A DNA stretch of 9,873 nucleotides from Acidobacteriota bacterium (GTDB lineage Bacteria > Acidobacteriota > Terriglobia > Terriglobales > SCQP01): the NCBI GenBank assembly GCA_021818645.1, contig JAKATS010000008.1:1-9873 (forward strand), given 5' to 3'. The translations under genes and the position numbers were made by a program. Numbering within the stretch: the stretch's first letter is position 1; each line of letters begins with the position of its first letter. The notes under the pieces were generated by a model. It saw only the letters and a list, made by a program, of their open reading frames with translations, made no database searches and was not told the DNA's origin. This document shows positions 1 through 6,454 of this stretch, one piece after another.

Positions 1-940
1 GGTAATAGGTTTCGCCGGTCAGCTCATAGCGCCGGGCCGCGCCGATCACCTGCGGCACATGGGTGTTGGCGTGCAGTCCCTTGAGTTCATCGCGAAATTC
101 CGACAGGGGGTCGAAAAAATCCTTGTGGTCAAAGCGGTGCGCGGTGGCGGCGTAAGACCAGTTGCCGGTAATGGAGAACAGATTATACAGCGCCTCGTTC
201 ATGCCGCCGTATTCGACATTGAGAATGCGGCCCATCTGCGCATCACTGATCGGCCCCGCCCATGCGCCGATCCAGCCGGCCAGTTTTTCCGCCACCTCCA
301 GGGCCTGCGCATTGCCGCAATGCTGCTGCATGTCAATCAGCCCGGCCATGATTTTATGCAGCGTATAAAAGGGCGCCCACACCGGCTTGCCTTCGCGCAG
401 CCGGTCAAACAGCCCCTCCGGAAAGGCGCTCAGGTATCCGTTGCCGTGGGCTTTCTGGCAGGCGGCGAGCTGATTCACCAATGCGGCGGCTTTCGCCTGG
501 ATGGCCTCATCCCCGGCCGCGGCATGCATATGCGCTGCGGCGGAAAGGTAATGCCCGCCGGTGAAGTGGCCGCGCAGTTCGCAATTCGGATTTTCCCAGC
601 CGCCGAAGGGCGCGGCCGGGGATGCGAGTCCCGCGGTCAGGCGGAACATGTGCGCCAGCCGGTCATTGGGCAGGGACATCAGATACCGGCGGTTGGTTTC
701 GAGCGCGGTCAGAAACGGGCTGGGCAGCAGCCGGACCCGGTGCAGCGGAAACGGATGCGCGAGTTCGGGCGCCTGGTCCGGCACCCGGGGATGAATCACG
801 CTGCTGTTGGGCGGAATCGGGCGCCCTTGGGCAGCTGTTTGCTTCGGGGTTTCGCTCAGGGCTTTGCCACCCAGCCAGAGACTTGCCGAGCCCAAGGCTG
901 CGGCTGAAAGAAATTGCCGCCGGTTCCAGGTTGTGTCCAT
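1..940 (-). CDS. GH127/DUF1680 beta-L-arabinofuranosidase-like protein, Tat-exported, C-terminus cut by window edge
   Basis: The first 313 residues are visible; the gene continues past the left edge. The N-terminus has a twin-arginine motif (NRRQFL, residues 6-11) followed by an Ala/Gly/Leu-rich stretch to about residue 28, so export by Tat to the periplasm is likely. The rest matches the DUF1680/GH127 core: GHFTGGHYLSA at 124-134, WAPFYTLHKIMAG at 188-200, EYGGMNEALYNL at 243-254 and HANTHVPQVIGAARRYELTG at 290-309. Members of this family release beta-L-arabinofuranose; Bifidobacterium HypBA1 does so from arabinose linked to hydroxyproline. The zinc-binding Glu/Cys residues known from HypBA1 lie further C-terminal and cannot be checked here. 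The ATG at 940 is chosen because a GAGGA site sits 7 bases upstream and the Tat motif follows directly. It starts 19 bases after the deaminase gene, so it is probably the sixth gene of the hydroxyproline operon. GH146 or another DUF1680 specificity is possible. Confidence 0.88.
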   Translation of the reverse strand, partial: MDTTWNRRQFLSAAALGSASLWLGGKALSETPKQTAAQGRPIPPNSSVIHPRVPDQAPELAHPFPLHRVRLLPSPFLTALETNRRYLMSLPNDRLAHMFRLTAGLASPAAPFGGWENPNCELRGHFTGGHYLSAAAHMHAAAGDEAIQAKAAALVNQLAACQKAHGNGYLSAFPEGLFDRLREGKPVWAPFYTLHKIMAGLIDMQQHCGNAQALEVAEKLAGWIGAWAGPISDAQMGRILNVEYGGMNEALYNLFSITGNWSYAATAHRFDHKDFFDPLSEFRDELKGLHANTHVPQVIGAARRYELTGETYY

Positions 941-947
941 TCCAGTT

Positions 948-952
948 TCCTC
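948..952 (-). promoter_or_regulatory. Ribosome binding site of the GH127 gene
   Basis: On the minus strand the 19-base gap after the deaminase stop contains GAGGA, 7 bases before the ATG at 940. Unlike the overlapping genes upstream, this gene has a free-standing site and can be initiated independently. Confidence 0.65.
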
Positions 953-959
953 GCCAAGA

Positions 960-1898
960 TCATACCGCTTTTGCCCAAGTGGGATGCATATCAGGTCTGA
1001 AATTCTCAGGCATGTTTTCCAATGCCTGCTGGATCAATTGCCGTATCGCCGCCAATTCCTCTCCTGCAAGTTCCAGCCGCGGCGAGCGCACTCGCGCGCT
1101 GCCCGTCGCGGTCATTTCCTGAACCAGCTTGATATATTGCACGAATTTTGGTTTTGTATCCAACCGCAGCAGCGGCAGGAACCAGCGATAAATCTCCGCC
1201 GCATTTTCAACTTTTCCGCCGCAGGCCATTTCCCATAAGCGCACCGAAATCCGGGGCAGGGCATTGGCCAGTCCGGCCACCCAGCCCCGGGCGCCGGCCG
1301 CCGCGCCTTCGAGCACCGCATCATCCATTCCGACCAGTATCTCCAGGCGATCCTGCAGCAGCCCGCGAATCGCAGTGATGCGGCGAACATCGCCGCTCGA
1401 TTCTTTCACGGCGCGCAGGTTTTCGCATTCCCGGGCCAGCTCGGCGATCTGCTCGGGCAGAAAATCCGCGCCATACGCGACGGGGTTGTTGTAGAGCATG
1501 CAAGGCAGATCGGTGGAGCGCATCACCGCCAGCACATGAGCTTTTAGTTCCCGCCAATCGCCGGCGTAAACGTACGGCGGCAAAACCATCAAGCCGGCGC
1601 AGCCGGTTTCGGCCGACTTCCGGGCCAGCCTCACCGCCTCGGCCGTGCTCAGCGCCGCGATGCCGCTGATCACCGGCGCGCGCTCCTCCAGGGCGCGGCG
1701 GCAGGTCTGCAGGATTTCAATTTTTTCCTCCGCTGCCAGCGTCGCGCCCTCGCCCAGTGAACCCAGAGCGACTATGCCGCGGCAGCCGGCTTCGATCAGC
1801 CAGCGGACATGGGCCGCGAGTTGCGCGTGATCCACGCTGCAATCCGCTTGAAACGGGGTGGTGATTGCGGGTAAAACGCCGCGCCAGGTTACGGTCAT
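960..1898 (-). CDS. lhpC: DapA-family delta1-pyrroline-4-hydroxy-2-carboxylate deaminase (hydroxyproline catabolism)
   Basis: This 312-residue protein is a class I aldolase-fold member of the DHDPS/N-acetylneuraminate lyase family, at the usual length. Visible landmarks are the phosphate/carboxylate loop GSLGEG at 46-51 (family consensus GTTGE-like), the catalytic Tyr136 in MLYNNP, and the Schiff-base Lys165 in AVKESSGD. Sequence alone does not separate DHDPS from its paralogues. The call rests on context: it directly follows a hydroxyproline epimerase and a three-subunit D-hydroxyproline dehydrogenase, the arrangement in Pseudomonas where the DapA-like enzyme deaminates and dehydrates the pyrroline product to alpha-ketoglutarate semialdehyde. 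The start ATG overlaps the upstream stop as ATGA (1895-1898), and GGAG lies 8 bases before it. The enzyme is cytoplasmic, with no signal peptide. The alternative is another DapA-family aldolase or lyase. Confidence 0.85.
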   Translation of the reverse strand: MTVTWRGVLPAITTPFQADCSVDHAQLAAHVRWLIEAGCRGIVALGSLGEGATLAAEEKIEILQTCRRALEERAPVISGIAALSTAEAVRLARKSAETGCAGLMVLPPYVYAGDWRELKAHVLAVMRSTDLPCMLYNNPVAYGADFLPEQIAELARECENLRAVKESSGDVRRITAIRGLLQDRLEILVGMDDAVLEGAAAGARGWVAGLANALPRISVRLWEMACGGKVENAAEIYRWFLPLLRLDTKPKFVQYIKLVQEMTATGSARVRSPRLELAGEELAAIRQLIQQALENMPENFRPDMHPTWAKAV

Positions 1899-3208
1899 AA
1901 AATGAACTCCGATGAAGATGCTTTTTCTGCATTCGCGGCCATGAGGGCCAGAGTCGAAATTCGCGCCGGGGTCACCGGAGGCCGGGTTGTGTCATATTGC
2001 CAGTTCCACAACCATCCGGTGATGTCCGAGCAGATGCGGCCCTGGCAGGCGCCCATGCCGCAGCGGCCCAGCAGCCGAGCTTCCCGCCAGGAATGATATT
2101 CGCGCAGCCGGCCCAGCGGCACGTCTTCGCAGCGGCAGATGACGGTTTCATCGCCGGGCAGCCGGCGCAGTTCGGCATCGAGCCGCGCGGCGCGCGCCAG
2201 AGCGCGGGCAAAGTGGCGCTGGCGATCCCGTGCCTTCAGCCAGCGGCGTGCCAATGCGGTCTGGCCGGCCGCTGCCAGGCCGGCGATCCGGCCTTCAAGC
2301 AGTGACAGCTCCAATCCGCCGATGCCGGTGATCTCGCCCGCACACCAGATATTCGATTGCGAGGCGAGCTGAAAATCATCCACCGCGATGGAGGAAGGCC
2401 GGCCCTCCGCCGCCGGCGCCAATGCGCATCCCAATAAACGTGCCAGCTCGATATTGGGCGCCAGGCCAAAGCCGCTGGCCAGCCAATCGCATGGTTCCCG
2501 CCAGCGCCGGTTGCCGCGCCGCAGCCGCACCGCGGCCAGCCAGCCGGAATTTTTATGCGAACTCTCCTGCACTTCCGCGGCCTCGACCCAGCAATGGGTC
2601 AGATAGGGAACGCCGCGCAGTTGGCGGAATAAACCCGACGCCTGTTTCCTTTTTTCCGGCGACACCAAGCTGGCCCAGGCCAGCCCCGCCAATTGCCTGC
2701 GGGTAGCCTGCTCGGTAATGCCGGCGATGATCGCTCCCTGCGAGCGCAAAAAGGCCGCCGCGGCCAGCAGCAGGGGACCGCTGCCGGCCACCATGACGCG
2801 CTGTCCGCGAATGTCCAGGCCGTTTTTGACCAGCGCCTGCAGGCCGCCCGCGCCCAGAACGCCAGGCAATGTCCAGCCGGGAAAGGGCAGGAATCGCTCT
2901 CGCGCCCCCGGCGCCAGCACCAGTTTTTCCCAGGGCAGGCGCTGCGCGCCGGTTGCGTTTTCCAAAAGCAGCGCATGCGCATCTGCTGCCACCACCCGGC
3001 AGCCGCCCAGCCATTGAGCGCCCGCCTGCCGCGCTGGTTCCCACAATTCCGCCGCAGCCGTTGTCGTCCCCGCGCCGGCTCGCCAGATTTGCCCGCCCGG
3101 TCCGGGGTTCTCATCCAGCAGTGTCACTGTGGCGTAGGGCGCCGCGGCGGCCGCAGCGGCCAGCCCCGCCGGTCCGGCGCCGATGATGGTGACCGATCCG
3201 GTTTTCAT
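1895..3208 (-). CDS. lhpE: D-hydroxyproline dehydrogenase, HcnB-like FAD/NAD(P)-oxidoreductase subunit with BFD-like [2Fe-2S] domain
   Basis: This 437-residue subunit begins with a dinucleotide-binding motif, GAGPAG (10-15), followed by ENPGPGGQIW. A second motif, GSGPLLLA, sits at 142-149, and a C-terminal FAD-contact stretch (CAGEITGIGG) at 289-298. The tail is a BFD-like iron-sulfur domain: CRC at 358-360 and GMGACQGRIC at 384-393, with an additional Cys383 just before. This is the layout of HcnB/SoxA-alpha-like subunits, which take electrons from the partner amine-oxidising flavoprotein. The ATG at 3208 is preferred over an in-frame TTG at 3238 because it overlaps the stop of the [2Fe-2S] subunit gene as ATGA (3205-3208) and puts the nucleotide-binding strand at the usual distance from the N-terminus. 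It ends in ATGA with the deaminase start. Symbol assigned by analogy to the Pseudomonas lhpABFEC order. Confidence 0.87.
   Translation of the reverse strand: MKTGSVTIIGAGPAGLAAAAAAAPYATVTLLDENPGPGGQIWRAGAGTTTAAAELWEPARQAGAQWLGGCRVVAADAHALLLENATGAQRLPWEKLVLAPGARERFLPFPGWTLPGVLGAGGLQALVKNGLDIRGQRVMVAGSGPLLLAAAAFLRSQGAIIAGITEQATRRQLAGLAWASLVSPEKRKQASGLFRQLRGVPYLTHCWVEAAEVQESSHKNSGWLAAVRLRRGNRRWREPCDWLASGFGLAPNIELARLLGCALAPAAEGRPSSIAVDDFQLASQSNIWCAGEITGIGGLELSLLEGRIAGLAAAGQTALARRWLKARDRQRHFARALARAARLDAELRRLPGDETVICRCEDVPLGRLREYHSWREARLLGRCGMGACQGRICSDITGWLWNWQYDTTRPPVTPARISTLALMAANAEKASSSEFIL
1907..1910 (-). promoter_or_regulatory. Ribosome binding site of the deaminase gene
   Basis: GGAG on the minus strand lies 8 bases before the ATG at 1898, inside the end of the upstream oxidoreductase gene. 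It supports that start and, with the ATGA overlap, suggests coupled re-initiation strengthened by a local binding site. Confidence 0.5.
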
Positions 3209-3447
3209 AGCGTGGTGATTTTCATGTTGGGCCGGCAAAAGGTCATGCAGCCCAGGCCATGGGCGTCGCTATCAATCGTTACCCGGCATTCCATGCAGAT
3301 GCCCATGCCGCAGAATGCCGCGCGAAGTTGGCCGGCGCAGGAGCGCCGGTTGACCATCCGTTCCCGCAGCAGCAGTGCGGCCACCGAGGTTTCCGGGCCG
3401 GCCGTAACCGGCTGACCATTGATAAAAACCGTAAACGTTTCAGGCAT
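3205..3447 (-). CDS. lhpF: D-hydroxyproline dehydrogenase, small [2Fe-2S] subunit (HcnA-like)
   Basis: This 80-residue ferredoxin-like protein has a short beta-grasp N-terminus (TFTVFINGQPV, 4-14) and a cluster-binding loop with Cys46, Cys51 and Cys54 in FCGMGICMEC, then Cys67; Cys37 and Cys71 are extra. The spacing CxxxxCxxC plus a later Cys is that of the small subunit of hydrogen cyanide synthase (HcnA) and of three-component D-amino-acid or D-hydroxyproline dehydrogenases. Its likely role is electron transfer between the two flavoprotein subunits encoded on either side. The same frame stays open upstream to 3708, but that extension is out-of-frame readthrough of the preceding gene. The real ATG at 3447 overlaps the preceding stop as ATGCCTGA (3440-3447), and its own stop overlaps the next start as ATGA. 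No convincing ribosome binding site is present, so translational coupling is likely. Confidence 0.85.
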   Translation of the reverse strand: MPETFTVFINGQPVTAGPETSVAALLLRERMVNRRSCAGQLRAAFCGMGICMECRVTIDSDAHGLGCMTFCRPNMKITTL

Positions 3448-4582
3448 GGCCCGCTGGACTCGTCTCAATAAAAAATCGTGCCGGCTGAAAAGGTCCGGCG
3501 GGAATGGGCGCCTCGGCGCCGAGCATTTGCGCCAGCAATAATTCTGCCGTGCCCAGCGAAGTGGTAATGCCCAGCCCTTCATGTCCCAGAGCGGCAAAAA
3601 TATGCGGCCGGTTCGGCAGCGGGCCGATGCAGGGCAGATCATCCGGCGTGGCCGCGCGGAACCCGGTCCAGGCGCGCAGCCCGCGCAAATCCCCCAGCCG
3701 CGGCACATAACTTTGCGCGCGGGCCAGCATCCGGCTCAATACATCCGGTTCAACCGCGCGGTCATGCGAATATTGCCGCGACGAGCCGATCAGCACCTGT
3801 CCGGTAGCCCGCGGCTGCAGATTGAATGAAACCGAGCTTTCCGTCCCGGCATGCGCCCGCTGCAGATAGCCGAGTTCCACCACCTGGTGCCGCAAAAAAC
3901 CGGGATAGCGATCGGTAATGAGTAAGTGGCCTTTGCGCGGCCGGAGCGGAATTTCAGGGATCAGTTCCGCGCCCTGGCTGCCGGCGGCTACAATGATGGC
4001 GCCGGCCTGGATGCGATCGCCTCCGGCTACATGGATGGCCTGTTCTTGAATGCGCGTGACGATGGCTCCGCTCCGCATCACGGCGCCCGCATTTTGCGCT
4101 TGCTGCCAGAGCCATTGCGCGGCGATGGGGGGATAAAGCACGCCATCATCGGGCACCCGCAAAGCTCCGGCCAAACCCGGGCGCAGGCAGGGCTCGGCTT
4201 CCATCAACTGGCGTGCATCCAGAATTTCGCAGGCCACGCCTTGCCCCGCCAGCTTAGCCTGCTTCCGCCGGGCCAGCTCCAGTTCTGCTTCATGTTCGGC
4301 GATCCAGAGCGTGCCGCAGCTCCGGTATTCGGCGGCCTCCGGCAGTTCGGGTATCAACTGCTGCCAGAGGCGCCGGGAATATAGCGTCAAGGCCAGTTGC
4401 GCTTCCGAGCCGTCCATCACCACGATATGGCCCATGCCGGCCGCGGTCGCGCCGCCGCCTGCCAGAGAGCCCTCCACAATTATCGTGCGCAGTCCGGCGC
4501 GGGTTCCCGCCCGGGCGCAGGCCGCGCCGACGATGCCGCAGCCAATGACGGCGAGATCAAAAGTTCGGTTGGAACTGGCCAT
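3440..4582 (-). CDS. lhpB: D-hydroxyproline dehydrogenase, FAD-dependent DAO-family subunit (HcnC-like)
   Basis: This 380-residue flavoprotein has an N-terminal Rossmann motif GCGIVG (14-19) and the segment GGGATAAGMGHIVVMDGSEA just after, typical of D-hydroxyproline dehydrogenase and HcnC-like subunits of the glycine/D-amino-acid oxidase (DAO) family. A C-terminal FAD-binding part reads TPDDLPCIGPLPNRPHIF and then ALGHEGLGITTSLGTAELL. It is the catalytic subunit expected to oxidise cis-4-hydroxy-D-proline to delta1-pyrroline-4-hydroxy-2-carboxylate. The first ATG, at 4582, is preferred; an in-frame TTG at 4597 would add five residues. Either start lies inside the end of the epimerase gene (26- or 41-base overlap). 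The stop overlaps the start of the [2Fe-2S] subunit gene. There is no signal peptide, so it is cytoplasmic or at the inner face of the membrane. Confidence 0.88.
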   Translation of the reverse strand: MASSNRTFDLAVIGCGIVGAACARAGTRAGLRTIIVEGSLAGGGATAAGMGHIVVMDGSEAQLALTLYSRRLWQQLIPELPEAAEYRSCGTLWIAEHEAELELARRKQAKLAGQGVACEILDARQLMEAEPCLRPGLAGALRVPDDGVLYPPIAAQWLWQQAQNAGAVMRSGAIVTRIQEQAIHVAGGDRIQAGAIIVAAGSQGAELIPEIPLRPRKGHLLITDRYPGFLRHQVVELGYLQRAHAGTESSVSFNLQPRATGQVLIGSSRQYSHDRAVEPDVLSRMLARAQSYVPRLGDLRGLRAWTGFRAATPDDLPCIGPLPNRPHIFAALGHEGLGITTSLGTAELLLAQMLGAEAPIPAGPFQPARFFIETSPAGHA

Positions 4583-5543
4583 GGTCCGGCCCGGCAATGC
4601 CCCAGCGAAATGGATCGCCGGGCTGCAGAATCATTTCCGCCTGGCTGGTGATGTGCGCCGTTCCGGTAATCAAGGGCCGCACGTAGCCGGGCGGGTCAGC
4701 GATTTCGTAACGGGCGCTGAATTGGCTGCCGATAATGCTTTCCTGCCGCCAGATTTCTCCCGGCTTCAGTTTGCCGTCGGCATGGAGGCAGGCCAGTTTG
4801 GCGCTGGTTCCGGTGCCGCAGGGCGAACGGTCATAGGCCAGACCGGGACAAAGCACGAAATTACGCGCGCTGGCCGTGCGGCTCGGCCCGGTCAGCTCCA
4901 TGTGATCAATCTCTTCCCCATTGGCGCCGGTTATTCCCCGGCTCGCCAGCGCCTGCCGCAGATCACAGGCGAATGCAGTCAGCGCCGGCAGATTCCCGAA
5001 TTCCAGTTTCAGCCCGTGCTCTTCCACCAGAAAAAACCAGTTTCCGCCCCAGGCAATGTCGCCGGTGATTACGCCCCGGCCGGGCACAGTCACCTTCACC
5101 GCTTGCCGGTAGCGGTAACTGGCCACATTGGCGATCGTGGTTTCGCCATGGGCATGCTGTTCGCACTGTATGACGCCGGCCGGAGTTTCCAGCTGAAATT
5201 TTCCCGGGCTTATCCGTTTGAGGGCATGCAGCGTGGCCGCAACCCCGATCGCGCCATGTCCGCACATGCCCAGATAACCGGCATTGTTAAAAAAAATCAC
5301 TCCCGCGGCGCTGGCCGGGTCTTCCGGCGGGCAAAGCAGAGCCCCCACCAGGGCATCGTGCCCGCGCGGTTCATGGATCAGCGCCTGGCGGTAATGATCA
5401 AACTGCCGTCGAAAACGCTCTTTCCGTACCGCCATGGAACCTGCGCCCAACTCCGGCCCGCCGGCCAGCACCACGCGCGTCGGCTCGCCCGCGGTATGCG
5501 AATCCATCACCGTGATCCGGATTTCATGCCCGGCTTGTCGCAT
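4557..5543 (-). CDS. lhpA: 4-hydroxyproline 2-epimerase (proline racemase family)
   Basis: This 328-residue enzyme interconverts trans-4-hydroxy-L-proline and cis-4-hydroxy-D-proline, the first step of bacterial hydroxyproline breakdown. Near the N-terminus it has DSHTAGEPTRVV, the family opening. Both catalytic cysteines are present: Cys94 in GMCGHG and Cys242 in DRSPCGTGTSA. The second cysteine argues against trans-3-hydroxyproline dehydratase, which has Thr there. Proline racemase activity is not excluded, but the dehydrogenase and deaminase genes that follow favour the epimerase. Three in-frame starts exist: TTG 5579, ATG 5570 and ATG 5543. ATG 5543 is chosen because homologues begin only about 10 residues before the conserved DSHTAGEPTR block and because the best promoter (5552-5579) would exclude the other two. 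No ribosome binding site is seen before 5543, so the mRNA may be leaderless. First gene of the operon. Confidence 0.9.
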   Translation of the reverse strand: MRQAGHEIRITVMDSHTAGEPTRVVLAGGPELGAGSMAVRKERFRRQFDHYRQALIHEPRGHDALVGALLCPPEDPASAAGVIFFNNAGYLGMCGHGAIGVAATLHALKRISPGKFQLETPAGVIQCEQHAHGETTIANVASYRYRQAVKVTVPGRGVITGDIAWGGNWFFLVEEHGLKLEFGNLPALTAFACDLRQALASRGITGANGEEIDHMELTGPSRTASARNFVLCPGLAYDRSPCGTGTSAKLACLHADGKLKPGEIWRQESIIGSQFSARYEIADPPGYVRPLITGTAHITSQAEMILQPGDPFRWGIAGPDHGQFQPNF

Positions 5544-5556
5544 ATTTCTGAAATAT
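5542..5556. promoter_or_regulatory. Perfect 15-base palindrome, candidate operator of the hydroxyproline operon
   Basis: ATATTTC-T-GAAATAT forms two perfect 7-base arms around one central base. It covers most of the predicted -10 box of the epimerase promoter and reaches into its ATG codon, where a bound dimeric repressor would block transcription. It also lies upstream of yggS. No regulator gene is in the window, so the binding protein is unknown. The arms are AT-only except for one C/G pair, so chance in an AT-rich promoter is possible. Confidence 0.5.
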
Positions 5557-5579
5557 ACGTAGGCTAACATTTTCGACAA
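5552..5579 (-). promoter_or_regulatory. Predicted sigma70-type promoter of the hydroxyproline operon
   Basis: On the minus strand TTGTCG (5579-5574) and TATATT (5557-5552) are separated by 16 bases. Four of six -35 positions and five of six -10 positions match the consensus. Transcription would begin near 5545, almost at the ATG at 5543. Five downstream genes overlap or nearly abut, so this is the only obvious promoter for the operon. Confidence 0.5.
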
Positions 5580-5609
5580 TCCGGAAACGGCTGTTGTCTG
5601 CTCCGCCGC

Positions 5610-5615
5610 TACAAT
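5610..5615 (+). promoter_or_regulatory. -10-like box directly before yggS
   Basis: TACAAT ends 5 bases before the yggS ATG at 5621. No good -35 is seen at 16-18 bases, and no purine-rich ribosome binding site lies between box and start. This is the spacing expected of a leaderless transcript, with initiation at or next to the A of the start codon. Confidence 0.4.
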
Positions 5616-5620
5616 AATTT

Positions 5621-6388
5621 ATGGCCGTATCCCGGCAGTCATTATCCGAACGCCTGCAGGACGTGCGCGAACGCATCGCCGCCGCCTGCGCGCGCGCCCG
5701 CCGCGATCCCGCGGAAGTCCGCCTGATGGCCGTTACCAAAACCCAGCCGCCGGAAGCCGTGGCGCTGGCCGCGTCGCTGGGCCTGACTCTGCTCGGAGAG
5801 AATCGCGTTCAGGAAGCCGAATGGAAGAGCCCCGCCGTGGCGGCGCTGCTCGCGGCGGCGCCAGGCCAGCCCGCTGCCGCCCTGGAATGGCATCTCATCG
5901 GGCCCTTGCAATCGAATAAAGCCGCGCGCGCGGCCGCGCTCTTTCAGGTTGTGCAGACCCTGGACCGGCCGGAATTGGCCCAGCGCCTTGACCGGCTTCA
6001 TCAGGCCCGCACGCGCTCGGCTGCCGCTCGCGATCCCTTGCCGGTCATGCTCGAGATCAATCTCGCACGCGAGCCGCAAAAGCATGGCGCGGCCCCGGAC
6101 ATGGCGCCATCGCTGGCGGATGCCGTTCTGGCCTGTTCCAGCTTGCATTTATGCGGCTTAATGACCGTGCCGCCTGATCTGCCCGCCGATCAGGCCCGGC
6201 CCTATTTTGCCCAGTTGCGGGAATTAAGCATCCGGCTGCGCCAGACGCGCGGGCTTTCCACCCAGCCCTGGGCGCTCTCCATGGGCATGTCGCATGATTA
6301 TGAAGTTGCCATTGAAGAAGGCGCAACGCTCGTGCGCCTGGGCACGGCCTTGTTTGGCCCGCGCGGTTCCATCGCAGGTCCCCGTTAA
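5621..6388 (+). CDS. yggS: YggS/PROSC-family pyridoxal-phosphate homeostasis protein
   Basis: This 255-residue protein is a single-domain fold-type III PLP-binding protein of the usual length. Landmarks are the PLP lysine Lys40 in VTKTQP, GENRVQE (59-65), HLIGPLQSNK (91-100), LEINLAREPQKHG (144-156), SMGMSHDYEVAI (220-231) and the C-terminal RLGTALFG (239-246), all hallmark positions. Family members have no known catalytic reaction and keep free PLP and amino/keto acid pools in balance. The ATG at 5621 starts the expected N-terminal helix (SLSERLQDVRERIAAAC). There is no ribosome binding site. It is divergent from the epimerase gene and shares its 77-base control region. The hydroxyproline enzymes do not use PLP, so the pairing may be incidental. 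It converges on the UPF0182 gene with a 57-base gap. Confidence 0.93.
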   Translation: MAVSRQSLSERLQDVRERIAAACARARRDPAEVRLMAVTKTQPPEAVALAASLGLTLLGENRVQEAEWKSPAVAALLAAAPGQPAAALEWHLIGPLQSNKAARAAALFQVVQTLDRPELAQRLDRLHQARTRSAAARDPLPVMLEINLAREPQKHGAAPDMAPSLADAVLACSSLHLCGLMTVPPDLPADQARPYFAQLRELSIRLRQTRGLSTQPWALSMGMSHDYEVAIEEGATLVRLGTALFGPRGSIAGPR

Positions 6389-6430
6389 GTTCCGATGATC
6401 ACTGGAGCGCGGATCGTGACCGGCAGCGCC

Positions 6431-6454
6431 GCCGTCGTTTCGGCTTTATTTTTT
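6431..6454 (+). terminator. Weak candidate intrinsic terminator after yggS
   Basis: A short stem GCCG (6431-6434) and CGGC (6441-6444), with a 6-base loop, is followed on the plus strand by TTTATTTTTT (6445-6454). The stem is only 4 bp, and the T-run is also the complement of the terminal Lys-Lys-stop codons of the converging gene, so it may be coincidental. Confidence 0.25.

Noticed and set aside
59..907. Plus-strand open frame of 282 codons at the left edge.
   Set aside because: The opposite strand encodes the GH127 protein with clear family motifs throughout; this frame is its shadow.
3448..3708. Upstream in-frame extension of the [2Fe-2S] subunit.
   Set aside because: It lies in a wrong frame of the lhpB coding sequence. 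The ferredoxin fold begins right at the ATG at 3447, which overlaps the lhpB stop.
4311..5567. Plus-strand open frame of 418 codons opposite lhpA/lhpB.
   Set aside because: Antisense shadow of two genes with intact catalytic motifs; composition is Arg/Pro/Gln-rich with no recognisable motif.
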